Assembly: GCF_018403325.1 (NCBI RefSeq)
Contig: NZ_BOSL01000022.1
Span: 1-64,000, forward strand
Direction of reading: 5' to 3'
Source of the DNA: Paenibacillus vini
GTDB lineage: Bacteria > Bacillota > Bacilli > Paenibacillales > Paenibacillaceae
DNA length: 64,000 nucleotides
This document shows, one piece after another, positions 9,091 through 17,533 of this stretch. The notes under the pieces were generated by a model. It was not told the origin of the DNA. It was given only the letters and a program-made list of their open reading frames with translations, and made no database searches. Within the stretch, counting starts at the first letter, position 1, and each line of letters starts with the position of its first letter. Made by a program: the position numbers and the translations under genes.

Positions 9091-9462
9091 TTGGAGAACA
9101 AAGATGTTTTCAATCACATGCAAGCGCTGGAAACACAAATGGGAAAGGTTCACGGCCAATTTAGCACGCTAATGCTGGAGGTCAAGAGGCTGCTCGAGGA
9201 AAATCAGCAGCTTCGCCTGGAGAACGAGAAGATGCGCAAAATATTGAAGGGGGAAGGCGGAGAAGGCACAATGCCTGCTTTATCCCCAGTTCAGCCCGCT
9301 CCTTTGCTGTTGGAGGGGAACGAAGCCATCGATATCGTCGGTGAAGGATATGACAATCTGGCGCGTCTGTATCATGAAGGTTTCCACATTTGCAATGTCT
9401 ATTATGGACATTTGCGAACGGAAGGCGATTGCCTGTTCTGCTTATCTTTTTTGAATAAATAA
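9091..9462 (+). CDS. yabA: Replication initiation control protein YabA
   Basis: A 123-residue protein that bridges DnaA and the DnaN clamp and limits re-initiation of replication in B. subtilis. An N-terminal leucine-zipper coiled coil (about residues 5-55: [20 protein letters not shown] and onward) gives the tetramer; a short Gly/Pro linker follows; the C-terminal zinc-binding part has [10 protein letters not shown] and DCLFC. TTG start at 9091. The gene closes the tmk-yabA run at a terminator. Confidence 0.92.
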   Translation: MENKDVFNHMQALETQMGKVHGQFSTLMLEVKRLLEENQQLRLENEKMRKILKGEGGEGTMPALSPVQPAPLLLEGNEAIDIVGEGYDNLARLYHEGFHICNVYYGHLRTEGDCLFCLSFLNK

Positions 9463-9464
9463 CG

Positions 9465-9495
9465 AACCGTAGGGATGTTTCCTACGGTTTTTTTT
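9465..9495 (+). terminator. Terminator after yabA
   Basis: A perfect 9-bp stem AACCGTAGG / CCTACGGTT with a 7-base loop, then a run of T. Confidence 0.93.
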
Positions 9496-9564
9496 AGAAA
9501 TTTGCAAATTGGCTAAATTAGTTCGAGTAACTTATATAACTTATAAAAGAACGGAAGATTAAAG

Positions 9565-10323
9565 TTGAAGAATCAAGTCGCAATTCATGAACAAGAGCGG
9601 GTCGATGATTTGCTGACCCATGAGCTGGGCATTATCCAGAGCGAGGAAGTATTCAGCTTCTCGATGGATGCCGTTTTACTGGCCCGTTTCGCTCGGGTTC
9701 CAAATCACGGAAAGATCCTTGATCTTTGTACCGGCAACGGAGTGATTCCGCTCCTGTTATCTACCCGCACGAAGGCAAAGATCGAAGGCATCGAAATTCA
9801 GCCCCGGCTTGCGGATATGGCGCGGCGCAGTGTGGAAATGAACGGGCTCGGGGATCAAATCACGATTCGTGAAGGCGATTTGCGGGAGCTGGTCAAAGAG
9901 ACAGGACATGGCGTTTATGACGCGATTACGGTAAATCCTCCCTATATGCCGCTCACCGGCGGGGATGTAAAGATCAATGCCCATCAGGCGATAGCCCGGC
10001 ATGAGGTCCATTGTACTTTGGAGGAGGTTATCTCCGCTTCGATGCGGCTGGTGCGCCCGGGAGGCAAAGTAACGATGGTGCATAAACCGCAGCGGCTGGG
10101 AGAAATCCTGACCGTATTCCGCCAATACCGGCTGGAGCCGAAGTTGATTCGTTTTGTCCATCCACGGCAAGAAGCAGAAGCTAATATGGTGCTGATTGAA
10201 GCGCTCCGTGACGGCAAGCCGGATATGCGGGTACTGCCGCCGCTAATTGTTTATGACAAGCAAGGCGAATATTGTCCGGAGATTATGAATATCTACTATG
10301 GATCAAAAGAGGGAAGAGCATGA
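9565..10323 (+). CDS. tRNA1(Val) N6-adenine methyltransferase family protein (YabB)
   Basis: A 252-residue SAM-dependent methyltransferase. Motif I is ILDLCTGNGVIPLLLS, and the N6-adenine catalytic motif IV is NPPY in DAITVNPPYMP. The family (TrmN6/YfiC/YabB) methylates A37 of tRNA-Val in E. coli; the target in Firmicutes is less certain. TTG start at 9565 with GGAAG upstream. Its stop overlaps the rsmI start (ATGA). The small GIY-YIG gene yazA, which lies between yabB and rsmI in B. subtilis, is absent. Confidence 0.88.
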   Translation: MKNQVAIHEQERVDDLLTHELGIIQSEEVFSFSMDAVLLARFARVPNHGKILDLCTGNGVIPLLLSTRTKAKIEGIEIQPRLADMARRSVEMNGLGDQITIREGDLRELVKETGHGVYDAITVNPPYMPLTGGDVKINAHQAIARHEVHCTLEEVISASMRLVRPGGKVTMVHKPQRLGEILTVFRQYRLEPKLIRFVHPRQEAEANMVLIEALRDGKPDMRVLPPLIVYDKQGEYCPEIMNIYYGSKEGRA

Positions 10324-11207
10324 GCATAAGCATTCAAAAAAGTTTCGATGAACGTTCAAGCGAAGGGTTCGGGAAATTGTACCTGGTCGCCACTCCGATC
10401 GGAAATTTGGAGGATATGACATACCGGGCAGTACGTACGCTGCAGGAAGCGGATATTATTGCGGCGGAGGACACACGTCAGACCCGTAAGCTGCTGACTC
10501 ACTTCGAAATTTCACCGGGCAAATTGCTCAGTTATCACGAGCATAACAAGGCGGCGAGCGGGCCGGAATTGATACGCTTTATAATAGAAGGAAAAAATTT
10601 GGCCCTGGTCAGTGATGCCGGTTTGCCGGCCATCTCCGACCCCGGCAGTGACCTCGTGAAACTGGCGGTGGAGAAGGGGATTTCGGTCATTCCAATACCG
10701 GGAGCTAACGCCGCCTTGTCGGCTCTGATCGTGTCCGGGCTGCCAACCGAGCGATTTCAATTTATCGGATTTTTGCCGCGGGATCATAAGGATAGGGATA
10801 ACCTGCTTAACTCGCTGCAGGATGAGGAAAGCACGATGCTGTTCTATGAATCACCTCACCGGGTCATTAAAACGCTGGAGTCCATGTTCAAGGCATGGGG
10901 AGACCGCAAAGTCGTGTTGGCACGAGAATTAACTAAGCGTTATGAAGAAATGGCCAGGGGCCTTCTGAGCGAGTCCATATCGTGGCTGGAGGAACATCCG
11001 CCGCTTGGAGAGTATTGTATCGTTGTTGCAGGGGCACACCCGGAAGAGGTTAAGGAACGAAAAGATGCCTGGTGGCAGCCTTTATCGGTAGAAGAGCATG
11101 TTCGTCATTATGAGGAGCAAGAGGGGCTTCCACGGAAGGAGGCCATGAAGAAAGCCGCAGGAGATCGGGGCGTTTCCAAACGGGATATTTACAAAGAGCT
11201 TTTGTAA
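10320..11207 (+). CDS. rsmI: 16S rRNA 2'-O-methyltransferase RsmI
   Basis: Methylates the ribose of C1402 of 16S rRNA. Tetrapyrrole-methylase fold with LYLVATPIGNLEDMTYRA, AAEDTRQTRKLL, LVSDAGLPAISDPG and IPGANAALSALIVSGLP, all typical. The start ATG at 10320 overlaps the yabB stop by four bases, so the two are translationally coupled. 295 residues, close to the usual length. C-terminal region (GLPRKEAMKKAAGDRGVSKR) is the expected helix-turn-helix-like tail. Confidence 0.93.
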   Translation: MSISIQKSFDERSSEGFGKLYLVATPIGNLEDMTYRAVRTLQEADIIAAEDTRQTRKLLTHFEISPGKLLSYHEHNKAASGPELIRFIIEGKNLALVSDAGLPAISDPGSDLVKLAVEKGISVIPIPGANAALSALIVSGLPTERFQFIGFLPRDHKDRDNLLNSLQDEESTMLFYESPHRVIKTLESMFKAWGDRKVVLARELTKRYEEMARGLLSESISWLEEHPPLGEYCIVVAGAHPEEVKERKDAWWQPLSVEEHVRHYEEQEGLPRKEAMKKAAGDRGVSKRDIYKELL

Positions 11208-11295
11208 CTCTATTAGATGAACTTGAAATGGATGTTAGGATAAGTACGAAAATATTCGTATTATAATAGAAGGAAATAGAATTTTTTGGCGGGAA

Positions 11296-11342
11296 AATAA
11301 AAAAAGGGGCCTTCACAGGCTGGGTTCAAGCCTGGAAGGCGC
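11296..11342 (-). terminator. Terminator of abrB
   Basis: Read on the minus strand, GCCTTCCAGGCT pairs with AGCCTGTGAAGGC (one extra base), then GCCCC and TTTTTTT. It sits about 65 bases past the abrB stop. The plus strand has only A residues before the stem, so it works mainly in the abrB direction. Confidence 0.88.
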
Positions 11343-11405
11343 CAAGGAGATATGAAAAAGGTTAGAATTAACAGTTTTCAATAAAACTATTATATACTAT
11401 AAATC

Positions 11406-11660
11406 TTAATTTGTCACAGGGGTAGGAAGCTCTGTGATACATTCATGGCAAACAATTTTGCCTTTGAAGTAAGTAACGTTCTCTGCGTTGCCGCAGAAGA
11501 TGCAGGCAGGCTCATATTTTTTCAACATGATGCGTTCACCATCGACATAAATTTCGAGGGCATCCTTTTCGCCAATACCGAGCGTACGGCGCAATTCAAT
11601 AGGAATAACTACCCGTCCCAATTCGTCTACTTTTCTTACAATACCTGTTGATTTCATCAT
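11406..11660 (-). CDS. abrB: Transition-state regulator AbrB with zinc-ribbon tail
   Basis: DNA-binding repressor of post-exponential genes. Residues 1-50 are almost the classic AbrB N-terminal swapped-hairpin domain (STGIVRKVDELGRVVIPIEL). The C-terminal part is unlike B. subtilis AbrB: 34 residues with Cys53, Cys56, Cys71 and Cys74 in a CxxC-x14-CxxC arrangement, so a small zinc ribbon replaces the usual tetramerisation domain. Total 84 residues. Start chosen at 11660, with GAGAGGGG about 11 bases upstream; the second Met is the other choice. The promoter and Spo0A boxes upstream (see separate entries) fit repression by Spo0A~P. Confidence 0.92.
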   Translation of the reverse strand: MMKSTGIVRKVDELGRVVIPIELRRTLGIGEKDALEIYVDGERIMLKKYEPACIFCGNAENVTYFKGKIVCHECITELPTPVTN

Positions 11661-11703
11661 AACCGATGATAGCCCCTCTCGCTATAGTTTAAAAGTGTCA
11701 TTA

Positions 11704-11710
11704 TTCGACA
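11704..11710. promoter_or_regulatory. Spo0A box within the abrB leader
   Basis: Exact TTCGACA (TGTCGAA on the other strand) about 17 to 23 bases downstream of the predicted abrB start point. In B. subtilis the two Spo0A boxes of abrB also lie downstream of its start points. Confidence 0.7.
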
Positions 11711-11733
11711 AACTTCTATCTTTTATGATATTT

Positions 11734-11762
11734 ATAATACCAACCATTGCCAAAACAGTCAA
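11734..11762 (-). promoter_or_regulatory. Sigma-A promoter of abrB
   Basis: On the minus strand TTGACT (11762-11757), a 17-base spacer and TATTAT (11739-11734). Transcription should begin near 11727, giving a leader of about 65 bases. Confidence 0.75.
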
Positions 11763-11856
11763 CCTATTTATGGTAGAGTTCATTTTTATTTCTAATTTTA
11801 ATTATTAAACGGGGCATTAAATTCGCGATTTCTCGGTATAAACGTGGTTTTTGGCT

Positions 11857-11906
11857 TTCGACATTTTGGAAGTTCCTAATAAGATATTATTCGACAATAT
11901 TCGACA
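11857..11906. promoter_or_regulatory. Cluster of three Spo0A boxes
   Basis: Exact TTCGACA occurs at 11857-11863, 11890-11896 and 11900-11906; the last two are one helical turn apart, the arrangement preferred by a Spo0A dimer. They lie about 100 bases upstream of the abrB promoter and about 80 bases upstream of the HD-hydrolase start codon, so they may control that gene. Confidence 0.65.
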
Positions 11907-11983
11907 TAAACCTACGATATCAGTCACAAACTCTCTTTATTTTTCAAAATCTTTTTTTGAGATAAGGGAAAGGGGACCTTGGT

Positions 11984-13273
11984 ATGAATAATCAGCTTCG
12001 GGAAGAAAAGGTATTTAAGGATCCGGTTCATAATTACGTGCATGTACAGGATGAAATCATTTGGGCGCTCATCAATACGTCCGAATTTCAGAGGCTGCGG
12101 CGGATTCGGCAGCTCGGCACTTCGTATCTGACTTTTCATGGGGCAGAACACAGCCGGTTTTCTCATTCATTAGGCGTTTATGAAATTACGCGGCGGATTA
12201 TTTCTCAGTTCGAACGTGCCGACTATGCCGATTGGCCGAAGGAAGAAAGACTTGTCACCCTCTGTGCGGCATTACTTCACGATTTGGGGCACGGCCCGTT
12301 CTCCCATTCGATTGAGCAGGCGTTTCAAATGCATCATGAAGATTGGACTTGTAAAATCGTGCTCGGCGATACGGAGGTCGGGGAGGTGCTGCGGCGGCTG
12401 GGAGAGGATTTTCCGGATAAAGTGGCGGCCGTTATCCGCAAGGATTATGAGCACCCGATCGTGGTAAATTTGGTATCCAGCCCGCTTGATGCAGACCGTA
12501 TGGATTATCTGCTGCGGGATGCCTATTTTACAGGAGTCAATTACGGAACGATCGATATGGACCGGATTCTCAGAATGCTTAGGCCGTTCCAAGGCCGGAT
12601 TGTGGTCAAGGAGTCGGGTATGCATGCGGTTGAGGATTACCTGATGTCCAGGTACCAAATGTACTGGCAGGTTTATTTTCACCCGGTTACCCGGAGTTCG
12701 GAAATTATTCTGCGGCAGATTTTCCGCAGGGCTAAGGAGCTTCACGAGAGTGGGCATCAATTTGCGTTCTTGCCGGATCCATTACCGGGATTGTTCAAAC
12801 GGGATCTGACCGTGCAGGAGTACCTCCTGCTTGACGAAGCTTTGGTGCAGACTGCCTTTATGCAGTGGAAGAGAGAATCCGATGGACTGCTGAGCGAGCT
12901 GTGTTCTCGATTTTTAGATAGAAAGTTGTATAAATATGTAGAAGTGGAATCGTTAGATCTGGAAATGATCGACGACATCCGCGTCGCATTCAAGGACGTG
13001 GGGCTCAATCCGGATTACGATCTGGAAATTGATTTTCCGACCGATCTGCCTTATGATGTGTTTCGTCCGGACGGGGAATTTAGGGACAAGCACATCCTTC
13101 TATTGGACCGGCAGGAGCAGATCCGGGAAATCTCCGAGGTTTCGGACATTGTGCGTTCCATAAGCGGACTGCACCGGGGGAAATATCATTTGTACTATCC
13201 CGATAATAAAATTGCGCCGGTTATCGAACGGCTTCCGGAGCATATTCACGAAATATTTAAGCAAACCACATAA
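11984..13273 (+). CDS. HD-domain phosphohydrolase (YwfO/dGTPase-like)
   Basis: A 429-residue HD-superfamily protein. Metal ligands are visible in HSRFSHSLGVYEIT and LLHDLGHGPFSHS, with a later aspartate in SPLDADRMDYLLRDA. The length and motifs match YwfO and dNTP triphosphohydrolase relatives, which act on nucleoside triphosphates; the exact substrate is not predictable. ATG follows AAGGGG by 9 bases. It stands where B. subtilis has metS, between abrB and tatD, and shares its upstream region with abrB and the Spo0A boxes. Confidence 0.85.
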   Translation: MNNQLREEKVFKDPVHNYVHVQDEIIWALINTSEFQRLRRIRQLGTSYLTFHGAEHSRFSHSLGVYEITRRIISQFERADYADWPKEERLVTLCAALLHDLGHGPFSHSIEQAFQMHHEDWTCKIVLGDTEVGEVLRRLGEDFPDKVAAVIRKDYEHPIVVNLVSSPLDADRMDYLLRDAYFTGVNYGTIDMDRILRMLRPFQGRIVVKESGMHAVEDYLMSRYQMYWQVYFHPVTRSSEIILRQIFRRAKELHESGHQFAFLPDPLPGLFKRDLTVQEYLLLDEALVQTAFMQWKRESDGLLSELCSRFLDRKLYKYVEVESLDLEMIDDIRVAFKDVGLNPDYDLEIDFPTDLPYDVFRPDGEFRDKHILLLDRQEQIREISEVSDIVRSISGLHRGKYHLYYPDNKIAPVIERLPEHIHEIFKQTT

Positions 13274-13297
13274 GAATACACCTAAGGAGGTAACAGC

Positions 13298-14068
13298 ATG
13301 GAGTTATTTGATACGCATACGCATATGGATGCGCCGCAATTCGACGGCGACCGTGAGGAAGCGATTCATCGCGCATTGGAACAAGGGGTAACGCGGATGA
13401 TCAATATCGGTTTTAACCGCGAGACCATTCCGACTACGATGAAGCTGGCGGAGTCGTATGATTTCATTTATGCGGCGGTCGGCTGGCACCCGCAGGATGC
13501 GATTACGATGAAGGAAGAGGATTTGGACTGGATTGCAGAACTCTGCAAACATGAGAAGGTTGTGGCGATCGGCGAAATCGGACTCGATTATTACTGGGAT
13601 ACCTCACCAAAAGACGTGCAGCATGAGGTTTTTCGGAAGCAAATTCGCCTCGCCCGCGAGTTGAAAATGCCGATTTGTATCCATAACCGGGAAGCTCATG
13701 AAGATGTCGTCCGCATTCTGCGGGAAGAGAAGGCAAACGAGATCGGCGGCGTCATGCATTCCTATTCGGGAAGCTGGGAAATTGCCAAAATGTGTCTGGA
13801 TTTGGGATTCCATTTGTCGTTTGGCGGACCGATCACGTTTAAAAATGCAAAGCAGCCCAAAGAGGTGTTGGCGAAGACTCCAATGGACCGATTATTGATC
13901 GAAACGGACTCCCCTTATTTAACACCACACCCTTTTCGTGGGAAAAGGAATGAGTCCGGACACGTCCGTTTGGTCGCCGAGGCTGCTGCCGAGTTAAAAG
14001 GGGTATCTCTCGAAGAAATCGCCGAAATTACCACCCGAAATGCGCTGGAACGATTTGGAATTCTGTGA
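13298..14068 (+). CDS. tatD: TatD family metal-dependent hydrolase
   Basis: A 256-residue TIM-barrel nuclease/hydrolase. Metal ligands: THTHMD at residues 6-11, GEIGLDYYW (Glu), CIHNREAHED, HSYSGS and ETDSPYLTPHP. TatD proteins are 3'-5' DNases in several bacteria. TAAGGAGGT lies 7 bases before ATG. Only 24 bases separate it from the HD-hydrolase gene, so both are likely one transcript. Same relative place as yabD in B. subtilis. Confidence 0.92.
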   Translation: MELFDTHTHMDAPQFDGDREEAIHRALEQGVTRMINIGFNRETIPTTMKLAESYDFIYAAVGWHPQDAITMKEEDLDWIAELCKHEKVVAIGEIGLDYYWDTSPKDVQHEVFRKQIRLARELKMPICIHNREAHEDVVRILREEKANEIGGVMHSYSGSWEIAKMCLDLGFHLSFGGPITFKNAKQPKEVLAKTPMDRLLIETDSPYLTPHPFRGKRNESGHVRLVAEAAAELKGVSLEEIAEITTRNALERFGIL

Positions 14069-14190
14069 AATCGGGAGCAAAAGCGGTGAAAAAAGAAGCA
14101 ATCGCGAAAGATTAATGCTTTTTAACTAATTAGCAAGAGATTATTACATTTTTTTAACCATTTATTAAAATAAACGTTGTTGATTCGTCC

Positions 14191-14220
14191 TTTACAACAT
14201 GCATCGAAACAGGATAGAAT
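14191..14220 (+). promoter_or_regulatory. Sigma-A promoter for the riboswitch transcript
   Basis: TTTACA (14191-14196), an 18-base spacer and TAGAAT (14215-14220). The predicted start near 14227 would place the whole riboswitch in the leader. Confidence 0.6.
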
Positions 14221-14289
14221 CTTTTCAGTAATCGATTTGGGGTCGCTCATTTGCAGTTGGCGATTCCGGTTACATGGTTCCATGAACCA

Positions 14290-14480
14290 GTCTCGCTTAA
14301 TCTCCACTTGTGGGGAACGGGGGAACCAAGTACGACACGCCGGGAAGGCCCGGCCAGATCGTAATTGATTTCTTTTTGGGTCATTGGGGTGAATTCAAGG
14401 TCATTGCGCCATGAGCGAATGAACTGAGGAAGGGCGGCACTCTCGCGTCCTAACCCGACAGCTAACCTCGTAAGCGTACA
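14290..14480 (+). ncRNA. Cyclic di-AMP riboswitch (ydaO-yuaA class)
   Basis: The conserved blocks of the class appear in order: CGCTTAATC at 14294, GGGGAACGGGGGAACCA at 14312-14328, TTGGGGTGAATTC near 14384-14396, then CTCTCGCGTCCTAACCCGAC and AGCTAACCTCGTAAGCGT ending at 14477. CGCTTA and TAAGCG form the closing P1 helix. A strong terminator follows at 14523. Known members bind c-di-AMP and switch expression off; they often precede cell-wall hydrolase genes, as here (a G5/3D protein). The leader continues to the ATG at 14754. Confidence 0.93.
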
Positions 14481-14522
14481 TTGAGAGGGCAAACTCGTGC
14501 ATCCTATTACACCAAGACATTC

Positions 14523-14577
14523 GGAAGCCACGAAAGAGAGCCTCTTACTCTTTCTTTGGGCTTCTTTTGTTTTTGAA
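14523..14577 (+). terminator. Riboswitch expression-platform terminator
   Basis: A long stem, GAAGCC(AC)GAAAGAGAG with CTCTTTCTTTGGGCTTC, followed by TTTTGTTTTT. It lies 45 bases after the c-di-AMP aptamer and 177 bases before the gene, so it is most likely the regulated terminator. Confidence 0.88.
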
Positions 14578-14753
14578 TAAAAGTAATAGGGTCATCATAC
14601 TGTGTTAAACAGGAGGTGACGGTGCCGGGCAGACTGGGGCAGGATGCGAAGTGCAGCTCATTCAAAGTGCATTTCGTAAAAATGAATTGTAGTCACGTCA
14701 TATGTATCATGAATCGACCTAGACGGCGGGACTATGTAAGGAGGACGGAAGAA

Positions 14754-15890
14754 ATGGGCTTTTTCCGCAAAAAGGAATCCCATGAATCGCGCTCATCCAG
14801 CATGTCTTACGCAATGCGGTGGAAACAAGAACATTTACGTCAAATTTCGGTTATCGGATTGTTGGCCATCGCGGTAGTACTCATCATCCTGATTTGGTCT
14901 TACAGCCAGAACAATAAAAAGATTTACTTGGTTGTTGACGGGCAAAGTCAAAAAATCGAAACCCGTCATTCGCTGGTCAATCAAGTACTGGAAGAACAGT
15001 CCATTGTGTTGGGTCCCGAGGACGCGGTATCGCGGCCGCTCGCTAGCTCCATCCAAGATGGCAACCGGATTGTCATTGTACGCGCGGTTCCGGTAAACGT
15101 GAGTGTGGACGGCACGAGCAAAGTGCATTTTACAACCAAGGACAGTGTGCAGGAAACGATTGAAGAGCTCGGCGTTACTATGGGGCAGGAGGATAAAATC
15201 ACTCCGGCTTTGACCAGTAAGGTGTCGGCGAATTTAGATATTAAAATCGTCCGTGTCACCAAACATAAGGTACAGACCAAAGAAAGCGTACCTTTTACCG
15301 TCGTGAAAACATCGGACAATACTTTGCTTAAAGGGAAAACTAAAGTAGTGGCCCCGGGAAGCGAAGGTGTAGTCGTCCACAACATCGAAAAGGTATATGA
15401 GGACGGAAAATTCGTGTCAAAGCAATGGCTCGGCAAAGAAGTTGAAAAAGCAGCTTCGCCGAAGGTAGTCGCCGTAGGCACGAAGAAACCGACAGCCGTT
15501 GCGTCCGCCAGCATTTCCCGCACTTCGAACGCGGTGAATATCAGCGGGCTTACGACGAAAGGCGGCGTCTCGTTTAAATATAAAAAAGTACTTAAGAACG
15601 TAACTTTGACCGCTTATTCCGCCGAAGAAGACGGGATCGGTACGAAGACGGCTTCCGGTACCCGAGTCACGGAAGGAAGAACGATCGCGGTCGATAAGAG
15701 CGTCGTTCCTTTGGGCTGGTGGGTTTATATCGAAGGCATCGGCTTCCGTAAGGCCGAAGATACCGGCGGTGCCATCAAAGGCAACAAGATGGACGTTTAT
15801 TACGACTCCCTGAAATCCGCGAAAAACTTCGGACGGAAAAAGGGCCGGACGGTGTATGTAATCGGTCCGACCAAGCCGGAGTTGAACTAA
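14754..15890 (+). CDS. yabE: G5 and 3D domain cell-wall protein (YabE-like)
   Basis: A 378-residue wall-associated protein. One membrane segment (about residues 32-52, ISVIGLLAIAVVLIILIW) anchors it with the rest outside. Two DUF348 repeats follow (KIYLVVDGQSQKIETRHSLV, VNVSVDGTSKVHFTTKDSV), then a G5 domain (about 180-255), a linker, and a C-terminal 3D domain (about 285-375) with its three aspartates in AEDTGG and KMDVYYDS. 3D-domain proteins resemble MltA-type murein-cleaving enzymes and Rpf/Sps proteins, so a peptidoglycan-cleaving role is likely. AAGGAGG precedes the ATG at 14754; longer frames upstream run into the leader. Controlled by the c-di-AMP riboswitch. Confidence 0.88.
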   Translation: MGFFRKKESHESRSSSMSYAMRWKQEHLRQISVIGLLAIAVVLIILIWSYSQNNKKIYLVVDGQSQKIETRHSLVNQVLEEQSIVLGPEDAVSRPLASSIQDGNRIVIVRAVPVNVSVDGTSKVHFTTKDSVQETIEELGVTMGQEDKITPALTSKVSANLDIKIVRVTKHKVQTKESVPFTVVKTSDNTLLKGKTKVVAPGSEGVVVHNIEKVYEDGKFVSKQWLGKEVEKAASPKVVAVGTKKPTAVASASISRTSNAVNISGLTTKGGVSFKYKKVLKNVTLTAYSAEEDGIGTKTASGTRVTEGRTIAVDKSVVPLGWWVYIEGIGFRKAEDTGGAIKGNKMDVYYDSLKSAKNFGRKKGRTVYVIGPTKPELN

Positions 15891-15951
15891 CCGGGCGCGT
15901 TTACTTTGCTCAGGGAATGATATACTATTAGGATGATGAATAAGACACGGA

Positions 15952-15980
15952 TAAGAAGAGGATGAATTCCTCTTCTTTTT
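15952..15980 (+). terminator. Terminator after yabE
   Basis: GAAGAGGA and TCCTCTTC form an 8-bp stem with a 5-base loop, followed by TTTTT. Confidence 0.85.
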
Positions 15981-16022
15981 GTTGTAATACAACCATTTTA
16001 TTGCGGAAAGGTATGGGGCAAC

Positions 16023-16589
16023 ATGATTAAGGAGGTCATTGTGGTGGAAGGCCGCGACGATACCGTGGCGGTGAAACGGGCCGTTGAAGCCGACACCATT
16101 GAGACCGGGGGATCCGCGATCAATGAGGCGACGTTACGCAAAATCGCGCTCGCGATGGAACGCCGCGGGATTATCATCTTCACGGATCCGGACCACGCGG
16201 GGGAGCGAATCCGCAAAATCGTAGCGAACCGGGTGCCGGGCTGCAAGCACGCTTTCTTGCGGGAGGCGGATGCGACGAAGGGCGATGACATCGGTGTGGA
16301 GAATGCTTCGCCGGAAGCGATCCGTGAGGCGCTCTCCCGCGTCCGGAGCGAGGTCGTAGGAGCGTCGGAAGAAGCGCAGGATCAAATCGACTGGGAGGAT
16401 TTGATCGGCGCCGGACTGATCGTACATCCCGAGGCTGCCGCCCGGCGGCGCTTTATGGCGGAACGGCTGGGAATAGGGTATTGCAACGGCAAACAGTTTT
16501 ATAAGCGGCTGGCTATCTTCCGGATTAGCCGGGAGGAATTTGCGGCTGCACTGGCGGAGTTGGAGAAAGAGAATGAAAGAGGCGAATAA
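16023..16589 (+). CDS. rnmV: Ribonuclease M5
   Basis: Toprim-domain nuclease that makes the final cuts maturing 5S rRNA. Toprim motifs: VVEGRDD (catalytic Glu) near residue 8 and TDPDHAGERIR (DxD) near 54. 188 residues, as in B. subtilis. The ATG at 16023 aligns with the known N-terminus (IKEVIVVEGRDD); the AAGGAGG just inside the frame would suit a GTG at 16041 but would remove the first toprim strand, so I rejected it. The next gene, rsmA, starts 3 bases after the stop. Confidence 0.93.
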   Translation: MIKEVIVVEGRDDTVAVKRAVEADTIETGGSAINEATLRKIALAMERRGIIIFTDPDHAGERIRKIVANRVPGCKHAFLREADATKGDDIGVENASPEAIREALSRVRSEVVGASEEAQDQIDWEDLIGAGLIVHPEAAARRRFMAERLGIGYCNGKQFYKRLAIFRISREEFAAALAELEKENERGE

Positions 16590-17477
<888 letters not shown>

Positions 17478-17533
17478 TAGAGCTGTAACCAATCCCCTCA
17501 TTCGCCCATAGGATGGAGTTAGAGGTGATTGAT

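Noticed and set aside
13274-14753. A long 5' extension of the G5/3D gene to 14616
   Set aside because: The extension falls within the riboswitch leader; the ATG at 14754 has AAGGAGG and begins the expected protein.
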